A stretch of 64,000 nucleotides of DNA from Belnapia rosea. GTDB lineage: Bacteria; Pseudomonadota; Alphaproteobacteria; Acetobacterales; Acetobacteraceae. The notes under the pieces are model-generated. The model searched no databases. It was given only the letters and a program-made list of their open reading frames with translations, and was not told where the DNA came from. This document shows, one piece after another, positions 8,950-19,389 of the stretch. The stretch's first letter is position 1. Each line of letters opens with the position of its first letter. The stretch lies in contig NZ_FMZX01000003.1 of NCBI RefSeq assembly GCF_900101615.1, positions 186,001 to 250,000 on the forward strand, written 5' to 3'. Both the position numbers and the translations under genes were made by a program.

Positions 8950-9189
8950 ATGACCGAACAACGCGAGACGACGCAGGGCGAGGGCACGCCTGAGCCGCAG
9001 CAGCCGCTGCCGCAGCCCTCTGGAACGGGCGGCGGAAGCCGCGGCGGTGCCCATGGCATCGCCTCCGGCCATAACCCCGGCGGCATGCTGCCCGGTGGCG
9101 GGCCCGGGGCGGGGCTCGGCAGCCTCGGCACCGGCGGCGGATCGACCGGCAATGCCTCGACCGGCTCCGTGAAGCAGGGCGGCCAATGA
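8950..9189 (+). CDS. Small glycine-rich low-complexity protein
   Basis: A 79-residue protein of Gln/Pro/Gly/Ser composition, with repeated GGG and GTGGG patches and no hydrophobic core. An AAGGAA ribosome site sits about eight bases before the ATG. It begins 50 bases after hflX, and its stop overlaps the start of the next small gene (ATGA). The composition predicts an intrinsically disordered protein. I do not recognise a family. The ribosome site and the overlap support translation, although such GC-rich frames can arise by chance. Confidence 0.5.
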   Translation: MTEQRETTQGEGTPEPQQPLPQPSGTGGGSRGGAHGIASGHNPGGMLPGGGPGAGLGSLGTGGGSTGNASTGSVKQGGQ

Positions 9190-9446
9190 CCGGGGAGCGC
9201 AGGCAGGGTCCGACGCATCAGGGGCCGAACGCGGCCGGCCCCGGCAACCTGCATTCCGAGCCGCCGCGCGACGCGCCCGGCCCCTGGGGCACCGGAGAGA
9301 GGCCCTTCCACTCCGAAGGCGGCAAACCCGCCGCCGATCCCGCGAGGGCCGCCGAGGCGGTGTTCTCCCACGGCAACCCCGGCCCCGCGGCCGAGGGTGA
9401 TGCCGGGCCGGAAGCCGCAGGCAAGCCCGGCCCGGACAGCGGCTGA
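9186..9446 (+). CDS. Small proline/glycine-rich low-complexity protein
   Basis: An 86-residue protein rich in Gly, Pro, Ala and charged residues, overlapping the preceding small gene by four bases (ATGA). It contains several histidines (HQGPN, LHSEPPRD, FHSEGGKP, FSHGNPGP) spaced at roughly 20-40 residues. No signal peptide or transmembrane segment is visible. Predicted disordered and cytosolic. The pair looks like a two-gene transcript possibly read through from hflX. Function unknown. Confidence 0.48.
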   Translation: MTGERRQGPTHQGPNAAGPGNLHSEPPRDAPGPWGTGERPFHSEGGKPAADPARAAEAVFSHGNPGPAAEGDAGPEAAGKPGPDSG

Positions 9447-9543
9447 CCCGCGCCGTCATGCGGCCGCGCCGCATGACCCCGCCGGCCCATCACGCGCAGA
9501 TCTCCTCCGCCCTCTCCCGAACCGCTTTCCGACAGGCACCCGC

Positions 9544-10587
9544 ATGACCAATCCAGCCCGCGTCATCGTCATCACCGGCGCCTCGAGCGGCATCGGCCGC
9601 GCCACCGCCCTGGCCTTCGCCCGCCGGGGGGGCAGCGTGGTCCTCGCCGCCCGCCGGCTCGGCATGCTGCAGGACGCGGCGCGCGACTGCGAGGCGCTGG
9701 GCGGAACCGCCCTCGCCGTGCAGACCGACGTCACCGACCTGGCGCAGGTCGAGGCGCTGGGCCGTGCCGCGCTGGAGCGCTTCGGCCGCATCGATCTATG
9801 GTTCAACAATGCCGGCATCGCGGCCTTCGGCCGGCTGGAATCCATCCCCGACGATGTCTGGCGCCGGGTGGTCGAGACCAATCTCTTCGGCACCATGCAC
9901 GGCGCCCGGGTGGCGATGCGGCAATTCCGCCAGCAGGGCCATGGCGTGCTGGTCCAGAACGCCTCCATCGTCGGCCGCACCGCCAAGCCGGACGGCACCC
10001 CCTATGCCAGCAGCAAATTCGCCATCCGCGGCTTCTCCGAGGCCCTGCGCCAGGAGGTGCTCGACCAGCCCGGCATCCAGGTCTGCACCGTGCTGCCCTC
10101 GGTGATCGATACGCCCTTCTTCCAGCACGCCGCGAATTTCAGCGGCCGCAACGTGCAGGCCGCACCCCCGATCTACACCGCGGAGGAGGTGGCCGAGACG
10201 GTGGTTGCCCTGGCCGATTCGCCGCAGCCGGAGGTGATCGTCGGCGGCTTCGGCCAGATCGCCGCCTTGCAGGAAAGGCTGGCGCCGACGCTCGGCACCT
10301 GGTTCACCGGGCGCAGCCTGCATCGTGGCTTCCTGTCGGACGCACCGAGCGGCGACACCAGCGGCGCGCTGTTCTCCCCGATCGAGGATGGCCGGGCGGT
10401 TGATGGCGGCTGGCGCGCGGCGGCCGGGCCTGCCGGCGCGCCCCTCGCGGCCCTCACCAGCCTGGCGGCGCTGCCGCTGGCCTGGGCGGCGCTGCCCTGG
10501 CGCTTGGCCGATACCGGCCTGGCCGCCGGTGCCCGGATGATGGAGGCGATGGCCCCGGCCCTCCGGCCCGGGCCCGTCTCGAAATAG
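9544..10587 (+). CDS. Short-chain dehydrogenase/reductase with C-terminal extension
   Basis: A 347-residue protein whose first 250 residues are a classical SDR. The cofactor motif is TGASSGIG, NNAG is intact, and the catalytic YASSK tetrad residues are present. The extra C-terminal 80-90 residues include a weakly hydrophobic alanine/leucine stretch that could associate with membrane. This architecture is common among alphaproteobacterial oxidoreductases of unknown substrate. The ATG at 9544 gives MTNPARVIVITGASSG and is preferred over an upstream in-frame start, which would add a low-complexity leader. A GC-rich hairpin follows the stop. Confidence 0.85.
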   Translation: MTNPARVIVITGASSGIGRATALAFARRGGSVVLAARRLGMLQDAARDCEALGGTALAVQTDVTDLAQVEALGRAALERFGRIDLWFNNAGIAAFGRLESIPDDVWRRVVETNLFGTMHGARVAMRQFRQQGHGVLVQNASIVGRTAKPDGTPYASSKFAIRGFSEALRQEVLDQPGIQVCTVLPSVIDTPFFQHAANFSGRNVQAAPPIYTAEEVAETVVALADSPQPEVIVGGFGQIAALQERLAPTLGTWFTGRSLHRGFLSDAPSGDTSGALFSPIEDGRAVDGGWRAAAGPAGAPLAALTSLAALPLAWAALPWRLADTGLAAGARMMEAMAPALRPGPVSK

Positions 10588-10591
10588 CCTC

Positions 10592-10611
10592 CCGCAGGGC
10601 TCCCCCTGCGG
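10592..10611 (+). terminator. GC-rich hairpin after the SDR gene
   Basis: An eight-base perfect stem (CCGCAGGG with CCCTGCGG) with a four-base loop, five bases after the SDR stop codon. No T-run follows, so it is either a weak intrinsic terminator or a 3'-end-stabilising hairpin. Confidence 0.45.
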
Positions 10612-10816
10612 CCCGGATGGCGCAGTGTGGCCAATCCGCCACATCGCCCAGAAGTTGATTTGCATACAATCACACGATCTTGAGATCACGGACGCGTTAG
10701 TGTTCCCTGGCGTCCTGCCCGGCCGGTGGTTCGGCCGCGGCAATGAGCCAGGGCCGCCTCTCCGTGAATCCCTCTCCCATCCGCCGCCTCGTCGCCGTCC
10801 AGCCAGGCCTGCCGCG

Positions 10817-11377
10817 ATGAGCCTCCTCCTCGCCCAGGGCTTCGGCTTCGCCGGCAGCCTCGCCTGCTGCCTCTGGTCCTTCGCCGGCACCCGCCGCACC
10901 ATGCTGCTGGTGCAGATGCTGGGCTCGGTCTGCTTCCTGCTGCACTGGGCCCTGCTCGGGCGCGGCACCGCCGCGGCCATGACCGGGCTGCTGCTTGTCA
11001 TGGCCGGGCTGTCCCTGTTCCTGGATGCACCGCCCGGTTCGGCGCGGATCCGCATCGTGCGGGGGATCTACCTGGCGGCGCTGCTGCCCATCACCCTGCT
11101 GGCGGTGGCGACCTGGGCGGGGCCGCAATCCTTCTTCGCCGCCATCGGCACCGCCATGGCCTGCCATGGCCGCTGGCAGACCAACCGCGACCGCCACCGC
11201 GCCATCCTGCTGGCCTCCTCGGTGCCATGGCTGGTGCACAGCGCCATCGTCGGCTCCATCCCCGGCGTCTGCACCGACCTCTTCGCCCTCGGCCGGGCCG
11301 GCTGGCTCGCCTGGCAGCAGCGCCGGGCCGGCGCCGGCGGCACGATGCCGGCCGCCCTCCTCGCCAAGGCCGGCTGA
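10817..11377 (+). CDS. YgjV-family inner-membrane protein
   Basis: A 186-residue, strongly hydrophobic protein with about five or six predicted membrane segments (for example around FGFAGSLACCLWSFAG, LGSVCFLLHWALLG and IYLAALLPITLLAVATW). The pattern FAGTRRTMLLVQMLGSVCFLLHW and the short arginine-rich cytoplasmic loops resemble the bacterial YgjV (Imp-YgjV) family, whose function is unknown. The ATG at 10817 gives MSLLLAQGFGF. The upstream 230-base spacer contains an AT-richer patch near 10650-10690, probably its promoter. It converges on the gamma-glutamyltransferase gene. Confidence 0.7.
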   Translation: MSLLLAQGFGFAGSLACCLWSFAGTRRTMLLVQMLGSVCFLLHWALLGRGTAAAMTGLLLVMAGLSLFLDAPPGSARIRIVRGIYLAALLPITLLAVATWAGPQSFFAAIGTAMACHGRWQTNRDRHRAILLASSVPWLVHSAIVGSIPGVCTDLFALGRAGWLAWQQRRAGAGGTMPAALLAKAG

Positions 11378-11402
11378 TCAGGCGGGTGCGGCGCGGGCCC
11401 GG

Positions 11403-13058
11403 TCAGCTCCGCGCCGCATCCGGCCAGAACCGCGCCCCGGCCCGTGCCAGCCCGCCGCCGAGGCCGATCGCGGTGCCATCCGCCCGCCAGCACCCCGCAC
11501 CCTCGAGCCGGCCATCGGCATGGAAGCGGATCGCCGCCATGCCGCCGCCGATATGCGGCAGCGGCGTGACCGCATGCCCCATCGCCGCCAGCGCCGCCCG
11601 CGTCGCCTCCGGGATGCCGGCCTCCACCTCCAGCGCCTGCCCCTGGGTCCAGATGCGCGGCGCCTCCACCGCCTCCTGCAGGCTCATCCCGTGGTCGATG
11701 AGCGCGATCAGCGCCTGCATCGCGCTACCGAAGATGCGCAGGCCCCCGGGCAGGCCGAGCGCCACCATCGGCTGGCCGTCGTGCAGCGCGATCAGCGGCG
11801 CCTGGCTGGTGGTGATCCGCTTGCCCGGCGCGATGGAGAGCGCATGCCCCGACCGCGGGTCGAACAGCGCCATGTAGTTGTTGGGAACCAGCCCCGTCCC
11901 CGGCACCAGGAAGCGGGCGCCGAACAGGCTGTTGATGGTGTGCGTCGCGCAGAGGATGTGCCCCTCGGCATCCGCCACCGTCAGGTGCGTGGTGTTCGGC
12001 GACTCGCCGGCGGCGACGCCCGCCTGCCAGTCCCGCGCCCGGCCGCGGTCGATCAGCGCGCGCCGCTCCACCGCGTAGGATTTCGACAGCAGCCGCGCCA
12101 CCGGCACATCGACGAAAGCCGGGTCCGCCGTCGCCGCGGCACGGTCCGCGAAGGCGATCTTCAGCGCCTCGGCGATCAGGTGGCAGGTCTCCGGCGTGCC
12201 GAAGCCGAGTGCCCGGAGGTCGAACCCCTCCAGGATGTTCAGCATCTGCACCACATGCACCCCGCCGGAGGAGGGCGGCGGCGGCCCCACCACCTCGATG
12301 CCGCGATAGGTGCCGCGCACCGGCGCCCGCTCGACCAGCCGCGCGTCGTGGAAATCCGCCTCCGCCAGCACGCCGCCGAGCCGCGCCACATGCGCCGCGA
12401 CCGCTGCGCCGATGGGCCCGCCATGCAGCGCGCCCGGCCCCTGTTCGGCGATCAGCCGCAGCGTCTCCGCCGCCTCCGCCTGCACCAGCCGCGCGCCGGG
12501 GGCGAGCGGCGTGCCATCCGGCAGCAGCAGCGCCGCGATCGCCGGGTCGAGAGCGAGGTCGGCGGCCACCTCGGCGATGCATTCCGACAGGTAGGGCGTG
12601 ACGCGGAAGCCCCCCGCCGCCAGCCGGATCGCCGGCTGCATCACCTCGGCCAGCGGCAGCCGCCCATGCCGCCGCAGCGCCTCGCACCAGGCGAGCAGGT
12701 TGCCCGGCACGGCGACGGCCCGTGCGCCGAGCGCATTCTCCCGCCCCTCGGTCTCGAGCGCCGCCGGCCAGTCCTGCGAGACCGGCCGGTACATGTCCGC
12801 CCGCCCCGCCGCCGGCACGGTCGAGAGCCCGTCGAGCACGGTATGGGTGCCGTCGGGCAGCCGCAGATGCATCATCCCGCCGCCGAGCAGGCCGACCATC
12901 ATCGGCTCCACCACCGTCAGCGCGAAGAGCGCGGCGACGCCCGCATCGATGGCGTTGCCGCCCGCCGCCAGCATCTCCGCCCCCGCCGCCGAGGCCAGCG
13001 GGTGGTTGGTGACGACCATGCCGCGCGCGCCGCTCGCCAGCTGCTTCTCCGTCGCCAC
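11403..13058 (-). CDS. ggt: Gamma-glutamyltransferase-family Ntn hydrolase
   Basis: A 551-residue proenzyme of the GGT family. The autoprocessing nucleophile is Thr356 at the start of TTHLT, followed by VADAEG. This would release a small subunit of about 195 residues. PSSGG and the glycine-rich GLLGGGMMHL region are also present. No signal peptide is seen at MATEKQLASG, so it is probably cytosolic, unlike E. coli Ggt. It might instead be a GGT-like amidohydrolase such as the HpxW type. The family removes or transfers gamma-glutamyl groups, typically from glutathione. It starts four bases after the enoyl-CoA hydratase stop, so the two share a transcript. Confidence 0.88.
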   Translation of the reverse strand: MATEKQLASGARGMVVTNHPLASAAGAEMLAAGGNAIDAGVAALFALTVVEPMMVGLLGGGMMHLRLPDGTHTVLDGLSTVPAAGRADMYRPVSQDWPAALETEGRENALGARAVAVPGNLLAWCEALRRHGRLPLAEVMQPAIRLAAGGFRVTPYLSECIAEVAADLALDPAIAALLLPDGTPLAPGARLVQAEAAETLRLIAEQGPGALHGGPIGAAVAAHVARLGGVLAEADFHDARLVERAPVRGTYRGIEVVGPPPPSSGGVHVVQMLNILEGFDLRALGFGTPETCHLIAEALKIAFADRAAATADPAFVDVPVARLLSKSYAVERRALIDRGRARDWQAGVAAGESPNTTHLTVADAEGHILCATHTINSLFGARFLVPGTGLVPNNYMALFDPRSGHALSIAPGKRITTSQAPLIALHDGQPMVALGLPGGLRIFGSAMQALIALIDHGMSLQEAVEAPRIWTQGQALEVEAGIPEATRAALAAMGHAVTPLPHIGGGMAAIRFHADGRLEGAGCWRADGTAIGLGGGLARAGARFWPDAARS

Positions 13059-13062
13059 GGCC

Positions 13063-13860
13063 TCAGCGCCCCTTGAAGACGGGCCGGCGCTTCTCGTTGA
13101 AGCTGCGGATGCCCTCCACGCGGTCCTCTGTGCCGACGAGCTGGTTATAGGCCTCGATCTCGAAGCGCAGCGCCGTGCGGATGTCCATCTGCAGGCCGAA
13201 ATGGATCGACTTCTTCGCCTGCCGGACGGAGAGCGGCGCGTTGCCGGCGATGGCGGTCGCCGTCTCCATCACCGCCGGCCACAGCTCCTCCTTCGTGCAG
13301 ACGCGGTTGAGGATGCCCCATTCGCGGGCCTGCTCGGCGGTGAAGGGCTTGCCGGCGAGGATGATCTCCTTCGCCCGGCGCTCGCCCACCACGCGCGGCA
13401 GGGTCTGGGTGCCGCCGGCGCCCGGCATGATGCCGATCGTCACCTCGGTCAGCGCGAAGCGGGCGGCATCGACGCCGTAGGCGAAGTCGCTGGCCAGCAC
13501 CATCTCGAGCCCGCCGGCATAGGCATGCCCGCTGACGGCGGCGATGATCGGGATCGGGCAGTCGATCTGCGCCCAGAAGGCGCGCTCGAAGATCTCGTGC
13601 TGCCGGCGCCAGGCCTCATCGGTCATGCCGTTGCGCTCCTTCAGGTCGCCGCCGCCGCAGAAGGCGCGCTCGCCCGCCGCGGCGAAGACCACGCAGCGGA
13701 TGTCGCCGGCGTCCTGGAACAGCCCCGACCAGACCGAGTAGAGGTCGAGCCCCATCTGGGTGTTCAGCGCATTGGAGACCTGCGGGCGGTTCAGCCGCAC
13801 CACCAGCACATGCGGGGCGGGCGTCTCCAGGCTGAGCGTCTCGAGCGGATCAAGCTTCAC
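13063..13860 (-). CDS. Enoyl-CoA hydratase/isomerase family protein
   Basis: A 265-residue crotonase-fold protein. The CoA and oxyanion-hole elements are FCGGGDLKE and SGHAYAGGLEM. Both catalytic glutamate positions of hydratases are occupied (GLEM and LTEVTIG), and MPGAGGTQTLPRVVG follows. This supports true hydratase activity: addition of water to trans-2-enoyl-CoA, as in beta-oxidation or degradation of branched acids. It is the first gene of a leftward pair with the GGT-family gene, and divergent from the Vgb-like gene with a 122-base spacer that must hold both promoters. Confidence 0.88.
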   Translation of the reverse strand: MKLDPLETLSLETPAPHVLVVRLNRPQVSNALNTQMGLDLYSVWSGLFQDAGDIRCVVFAAAGERAFCGGGDLKERNGMTDEAWRRQHEIFERAFWAQIDCPIPIIAAVSGHAYAGGLEMVLASDFAYGVDAARFALTEVTIGIMPGAGGTQTLPRVVGERRAKEIILAGKPFTAEQAREWGILNRVCTKEELWPAVMETATAIAGNAPLSVRQAKKSIHFGLQMDIRTALRFEIEAYNQLVGTEDRVEGIRSFNEKRRPVFKGR

Positions 13861-13982
13861 GGGCGGGGTTCCTCCTCGCCCGGCAGGGTGGACGCCCCGG
13901 CGCCGCTTGTCAGCCCATCGAGCCGGGACAGGGCGGCCTCCACCATGCTAGATTACGCCCAATCCACAAGGGAGGCCTGACG

Positions 13983-14984
13983 ATGCGCCGTCGCGATGTC
14001 CTTGGATTGGGCGCCGCCCTCGCCATGACGGCCGGGCAGGGCGCCCGCGCCGCCGCGCCGGTCCCGCCCGGCTACCGCCTCACCTGGTTCGATGCCGCCC
14101 CGCCCGGCGGCGGCCGCGCCGGCTCCCGCGACGTCACCCCGGCGGGCGACGGCACGATGTGGTTCTGCGGCCAGCGCGACGGCACGCTCAACCGGCTCGA
14201 CCCGCGCGACGGCGCCATCCGCCGCGTCCGGCTCGGCGAGGGCGCCGCGCCGCATGGCGTCATCCGCGGCCCGGACGGCGCCGCCTGGGTCACCGAGGGC
14301 GGGCAGAACGCCATCGCCCGGGTCGACCCCGCCGACCACCGTGTGCAGCTCTGGCGCCTGCCCGAGCGCTTCGCCAACGCCAACCTCAATACCGGCGTCT
14401 TCGACCGCAACGGCCTCTACTGGTTCACCGGCCAGAACGGCGTCTATGGCCGCTTCGACCCGAAGCGGGAGGCGATGCAGGTCTGGGAGGCGCCGCGCGG
14501 CCCTGGCGCCTATGGCATCACCCGCACGCCGCAGGGCACCCTTTGGTACGTCTCCCTCGCCGGCAACCACCTGGCCCAGATCGAGGACCCGGAGACCGGC
14601 CGCGTCCGCATCGTCGAGCCGCCGACGCCGAACCAGGGCGCGCGGCGCGTCTGGTCGGACAGCACCGGCCGGCTCTGGATCAGCGAGTGGAACAGCGGCA
14701 ACGTCTCGATGCATGACCCGCGCGACGGGTCCTGGAAGGCCTGGCGCCTGCCCGGCAACCGGCCGCGCGCCTATTCGGTCTGGGTGGACCCCTCGGACAA
14801 GGTCTGGCTGACCGATTTCCCGGCCAATGCCGTGGTGCGCTTCGACCCCACGGATGAGAGCTTCCTCTCTTTCCCCTCGGACCGGCCCGGCGCCAATATC
14901 CGCCAGATGGACGGGCTGCCCGGCGAGGCCTGGGGCGGCGAGAGCGGCACGGACCGCATCCTCCGCATCCAATACGGGTTGTGA
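13983..14984 (+). CDS. Exported virginiamycin-B-lyase-like beta-propeller protein
   Basis: A 333-residue protein with a twin-arginine-like signal (MRRRDVLGLGAALAMTAG) and a mature domain made of six or seven short repeats of the kind GxxWxTExGQNxIARVDP. This is the Vgb/SMP-30-like propeller found in streptogramin lyase homologues. In proteobacteria most such proteins are of unknown function, and the annotation as antibiotic lyase should not be assumed. It overlaps the following cytochrome c gene by GTGA, so the propeller and the cytochrome are probably made together and both act in the periplasm. Confidence 0.82.
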   Translation: MRRRDVLGLGAALAMTAGQGARAAAPVPPGYRLTWFDAAPPGGGRAGSRDVTPAGDGTMWFCGQRDGTLNRLDPRDGAIRRVRLGEGAAPHGVIRGPDGAAWVTEGGQNAIARVDPADHRVQLWRLPERFANANLNTGVFDRNGLYWFTGQNGVYGRFDPKREAMQVWEAPRGPGAYGITRTPQGTLWYVSLAGNHLAQIEDPETGRVRIVEPPTPNQGARRVWSDSTGRLWISEWNSGNVSMHDPRDGSWKAWRLPGNRPRAYSVWVDPSDKVWLTDFPANAVVRFDPTDESFLSFPSDRPGANIRQMDGLPGEAWGGESGTDRILRIQYGL

Positions 14985-15337
14985 GGCGCCTCGCCGTCCT
15001 GCTGCTGATGCTCGGCGCCCCGGCAGGAGCACAGGAGGGGGCGGCGGTGTTCCAGTCCCGCTGCGGCCATTGCCATGCGGCGGCGGCCGGCGCGCCCCCG
15101 GGGCCAGGGCCCAACCTCGCCGGCCTCGTCGGCCGCCGGGTCGGCGGCGATCCCGGCTTCGACTACTCCCCCGTCCTGCAGGCGGCGGGCGAGGCGGGTC
15201 AGCGCTGGGACGAGGCGATGCTGGCGCGCTTCCTGGCGGACCCCGAGGCCATGTTCCCCGGCCTCTGGATGGGCGCCAACGGCCTGCGAGCCGAAGCCGA
15301 CCGCGCCGCGGTGGCGCGCTTCCTCGCCGGACGCTGA
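14981..15337 (+). CDS. Small periplasmic class I cytochrome c
   Basis: A 118-residue protein with a Sec signal (MRRLAVLLLMLGAPAGAQE) and a single haem-attachment motif CGHCH (Cys28, Cys31, His32). Downstream methionines in AMFPGLWMGANG are candidates for the sixth ligand. PNLAGLVGRRVGGDPGFDYSPVLQ is typical of soluble cytochrome c2-like proteins. The start is a GTG overlapping the stop of the upstream propeller gene. It probably accepts electrons in the periplasm; the donor is not shown by sequence. Just after it is a promoter carrying an SOS box for the next gene. Confidence 0.88.
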   Translation: MRRLAVLLLMLGAPAGAQEGAAVFQSRCGHCHAAAAGAPPGPGPNLAGLVGRRVGGDPGFDYSPVLQAAGEAGQRWDEAMLARFLADPEAMFPGLWMGANGLRAEADRAAVARFLAGR

Positions 15338-15349
15338 CCACCGCCAGGA

Positions 15350-15378
15350 TTGCAATTTCGATTTGTTCTCGATATGTT
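15350..15378 (+). promoter_or_regulatory. Predicted sigma70 promoter of the IS5-like domain gene
   Basis: A -35-like TTGCAA (15350-15355) and a -10-like TATGTT (15373-15378), separated by 17 bases. The -10 element lies inside the SOS box, so repressor binding would occlude RNA polymerase. A GGAGG ribosome site at 15393-15397 follows, eight bases before the ATG at 15406. Confidence 0.55.
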
Positions 15379-15379
15379 C
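15365..15379 (+). promoter_or_regulatory. Alphaproteobacterial LexA (SOS) box
   Basis: The sequence GTTCTCGATATGTTC matches GTTC-N7-GTTC exactly, the known LexA recognition pattern of alphaproteobacteria. It is 26 bases upstream of the ATG at 15406 and overlaps the predicted -10 element, the usual geometry for repression. Confidence 0.65.
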
Positions 15380-15405
15380 CGCTTCCTCTTGCGGAGGTCG
15401 CCCCC

Positions 15406-16131
15406 ATGCCTCTCCGTCGCCGCAGGCGCTGCATCCAGCCCGACCCCATCCCCGGCGGCATCTTCCCCGCCGACCTCGTGGCGCGGCATGACCTCTTCCG
15501 CAGGCTCTACCTCGACCCGCTGACCCGCCTCACCCCGCCCCGGCCCTGGGCACCCATGACCGATGCCGAATGGCGGGCCCTCGCCCCCATCCTCGCCGCC
15601 ATGGGCTGCGGCATGGCCGACCGCGGCCGACCCATGGACTGCACGCCCCGCGCCCGCCTCGACGCCATCTTCCACTGGGCCACCACCAAGCACGGGGGCG
15701 GCCGCGCCCCCTGGCGCATCCTGCCGCACGACTTCGGCAAGCCCGACACCGTCTCCCGCTGCTGGCGCCGCTGGGCCCGCGCCGGCCTCTGGCCCCGCCT
15801 GCTGCTCGCCGTCGCCCTCCACCCGGAGCGCCTCGCCTCCCTCGCGCATCGCATCTGCTGCGCCTTCCGCCGCGCCATCCGCCTCTGCGGCGGCCTGCAC
15901 GCCATCGTCCTCGCCCGCCGCCTCGGCCTGTTCTCCGCCCTGCCCGCGCCCTCCCAACTCCTCCCCGACCCGGATTTGTCCGAAATCTACCGCCCCATCT
16001 TCCGCCGCTTCGCCGAGAGCTTCCTCGCCCGCCCCTGGTACCCGCCCCGCATCGTCTGGCGAACCTTGCACTCGATGCACCGCATGGCCGGCGGCCGCGC
16101 CCGCATCCCACGCTGGATGGAGCCGGCATGA
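15406..16131 (+). CDS. IS5-transposase N-terminal-domain protein lacking the DDE domain
   Basis: A 241-residue, arginine-rich basic protein. Residues about 48-135 (WAPMTDAEWRALAP, then ARLDAIFHWATTKHGGG, APWRILPHDFGKPDTVSRCWRRWARAG) match the layout of the N-terminal DNA-binding domain of IS5/IS1182-like transposases (DUF4096 type). The second half (about 136-241) carries no recognisable DDE catalytic triad or RNase H fold. It has its own motif-like stretch LSEIYRPIFRRFAESFLARPWYPPR. No terminal inverted repeats or target-site duplications were seen next to it. A good ribosome site precedes the ATG, and a LexA box sits in the promoter, so it looks domesticated and damage-inducible. A truncated insertion sequence is the alternative. 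Confidence 0.65.
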   Translation: MPLRRRRRCIQPDPIPGGIFPADLVARHDLFRRLYLDPLTRLTPPRPWAPMTDAEWRALAPILAAMGCGMADRGRPMDCTPRARLDAIFHWATTKHGGGRAPWRILPHDFGKPDTVSRCWRRWARAGLWPRLLLAVALHPERLASLAHRICCAFRRAIRLCGGLHAIVLARRLGLFSALPAPSQLLPDPDLSEIYRPIFRRFAESFLARPWYPPRIVWRTLHSMHRMAGGRARIPRWMEPA

Positions 16132-16227
16132 AACTGTTAATTGAAATGTTCCGGGTGGCGCGGCTATCTGTTGGTCCGGGCGATCGCCCGAGGCGCCAAC
16201 GAGTCCAGCAGCCATGCGGTCCCGCCA

Positions 16228-18056
<1,829 letters not shown>

Positions 18057-18057
<1 letters not shown>

Positions 18058-19373
18058 TGCCCCGTCCCTTCCATCTCGGCTGGTTCCTCCAGGGCTCCTC
18101 GGTCCAGGCCTGGGGCGAGCCCTTCACCGGCGCCATCGGCCGCGATTGGATGCAGCCCGAGCTGTTCTGCGACATGGCCCGCCATCTGGAGCGCGCCTGC
18201 TTCGACTACATCCTCATCGAGGACAGCTCCTATGTCGGCGAGAGCTATGGTGGCTCGCGCGAGATCTACCTGAAGCACGGCCTCTCCGTGCCGCGGCAGG
18301 ACCCGGCCATCACCGCGACGCTGATGGCGGCCGCCACCAGCCGCATCGGCATCGTCCCGACCTTCGCCACCTTCACCCACCCGCCCTATCTGCTGGCGCG
18401 GATGATCGCCTCGCTCGACCAGATCAGCGCCGGGCGCATCGGCTGGAACATGGTCACCGGCAGCTCGGATGTCGCCGCCCGCAATTACGGCCTCGACCGG
18501 TTGCCGGACCACGACCTCCGCTACGACATGGCCGATGAGTACATGAAGGTCGTCAACGGCCTCTGGGACAGCTGGGAGCCCGGCTCGATCCTCGCCGACA
18601 CGGAATCGGGCGTGCTGATCGACCACACCAAGGTCCATGCGGTGGATTTCGAGGGCCGCTGGTTCCGCACCCATGGGCCGCTGAACAGCGGCCCCTGCCC
18701 GCAGGGCCGCCCGGTCATCGCCCAGGCGGGCGGCAGCCCGCGCGGGCGGCAATTCGCCAGCGGGAATGCCGACACCATCGTCGCCAGCATCAAGGGCGCG
18801 CCGGCGATGCGCGCCTACCGCGAGGATGTCCGCGCCCGCGCCGCCGCCCAGGGCCGCGACCCGGACCGGGTGAAGGTGCTCTACCTCGTCAACCCCGTCA
18901 TCGCCGGCAGTCAGGCCGAGGCGGAGGCGAAGCTTGCTGAGCGGCAGGCACGGGCCGAGTCGCAGGTGCCCCAGCTGCTCGCCTTTTTCGGCAAGATCAC
19001 CAATATCGACTTCGCCCGCTACGACCTCGACGCGCCGGTCGACACGCTCGACCTCCACACCAACGGCCATCAGCAGAGCCTGGACGACTTCAAGCGTGTC
19101 GCCGGCCGTCGGTCCCTGCGGCAGGCGATGCTCGACTACCGCGGCAGCTCGGGCTCGGTGGAGCTGGTCGGCACGCCGGACTCGGTTGCGGCGCAGATGG
19201 CCGAGGTGATGGAGGAGGTGGGCGGCGACGGCTTCCTCTTCTCCATGGGCGATGTGGGCCGCCGCACCGTCGCCGAGGTGGCGGATGGGCTGGTGCCCGC
19301 CCTGCAGCGGCGCGGCCTCGCCCGCCGGGCCTATGCGCATGCGCAGTTCCGCGACAATCTCCTCGAATTCTAG
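18057..19373 (+). CDS. LLM-class flavin monooxygenase (NtaA/SnaA/DszA type)
   Basis: A 438-residue protein of the flavin-dependent, luciferase-like NtaA/SnaA/DszA monooxygenase group. Diagnostic stretches include HLGWFLQGSSVQAWG at the start, GRIGWNMVTGSSDVAARNYG, FEGRWFRTHGPLNSGPCPQGRPVIAQAGGSPRG (split here for length: FEGRWFRTHGPLN then RPVIAQAGGSPRG) and IVASIKGAPAM. Such enzymes use FMNH2 from a separate reductase to oxidise chelators, sulfur heterocycles or similar compounds. The substrate cannot be deduced. It overlaps the kinase stop by one base and is followed 16 bases later by a D-2-hydroxyacid dehydrogenase, suggesting one transcript. Confidence 0.88.
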
Positions 19374-19389
19374 GGGGAGAGAAAACGCC

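Noticed and set aside
13983..14984. Streptogramin resistance function for the Vgb-like protein
   Set aside because: The fold is shared by many exported propellers of unknown role; coupling to a cytochrome c argues for something other than antibiotic lysis.
15406..16131. Complete insertion sequence
   Set aside because: Only the N-terminal transposase-like domain is present, and no terminal inverted repeats or target duplications were found around it.
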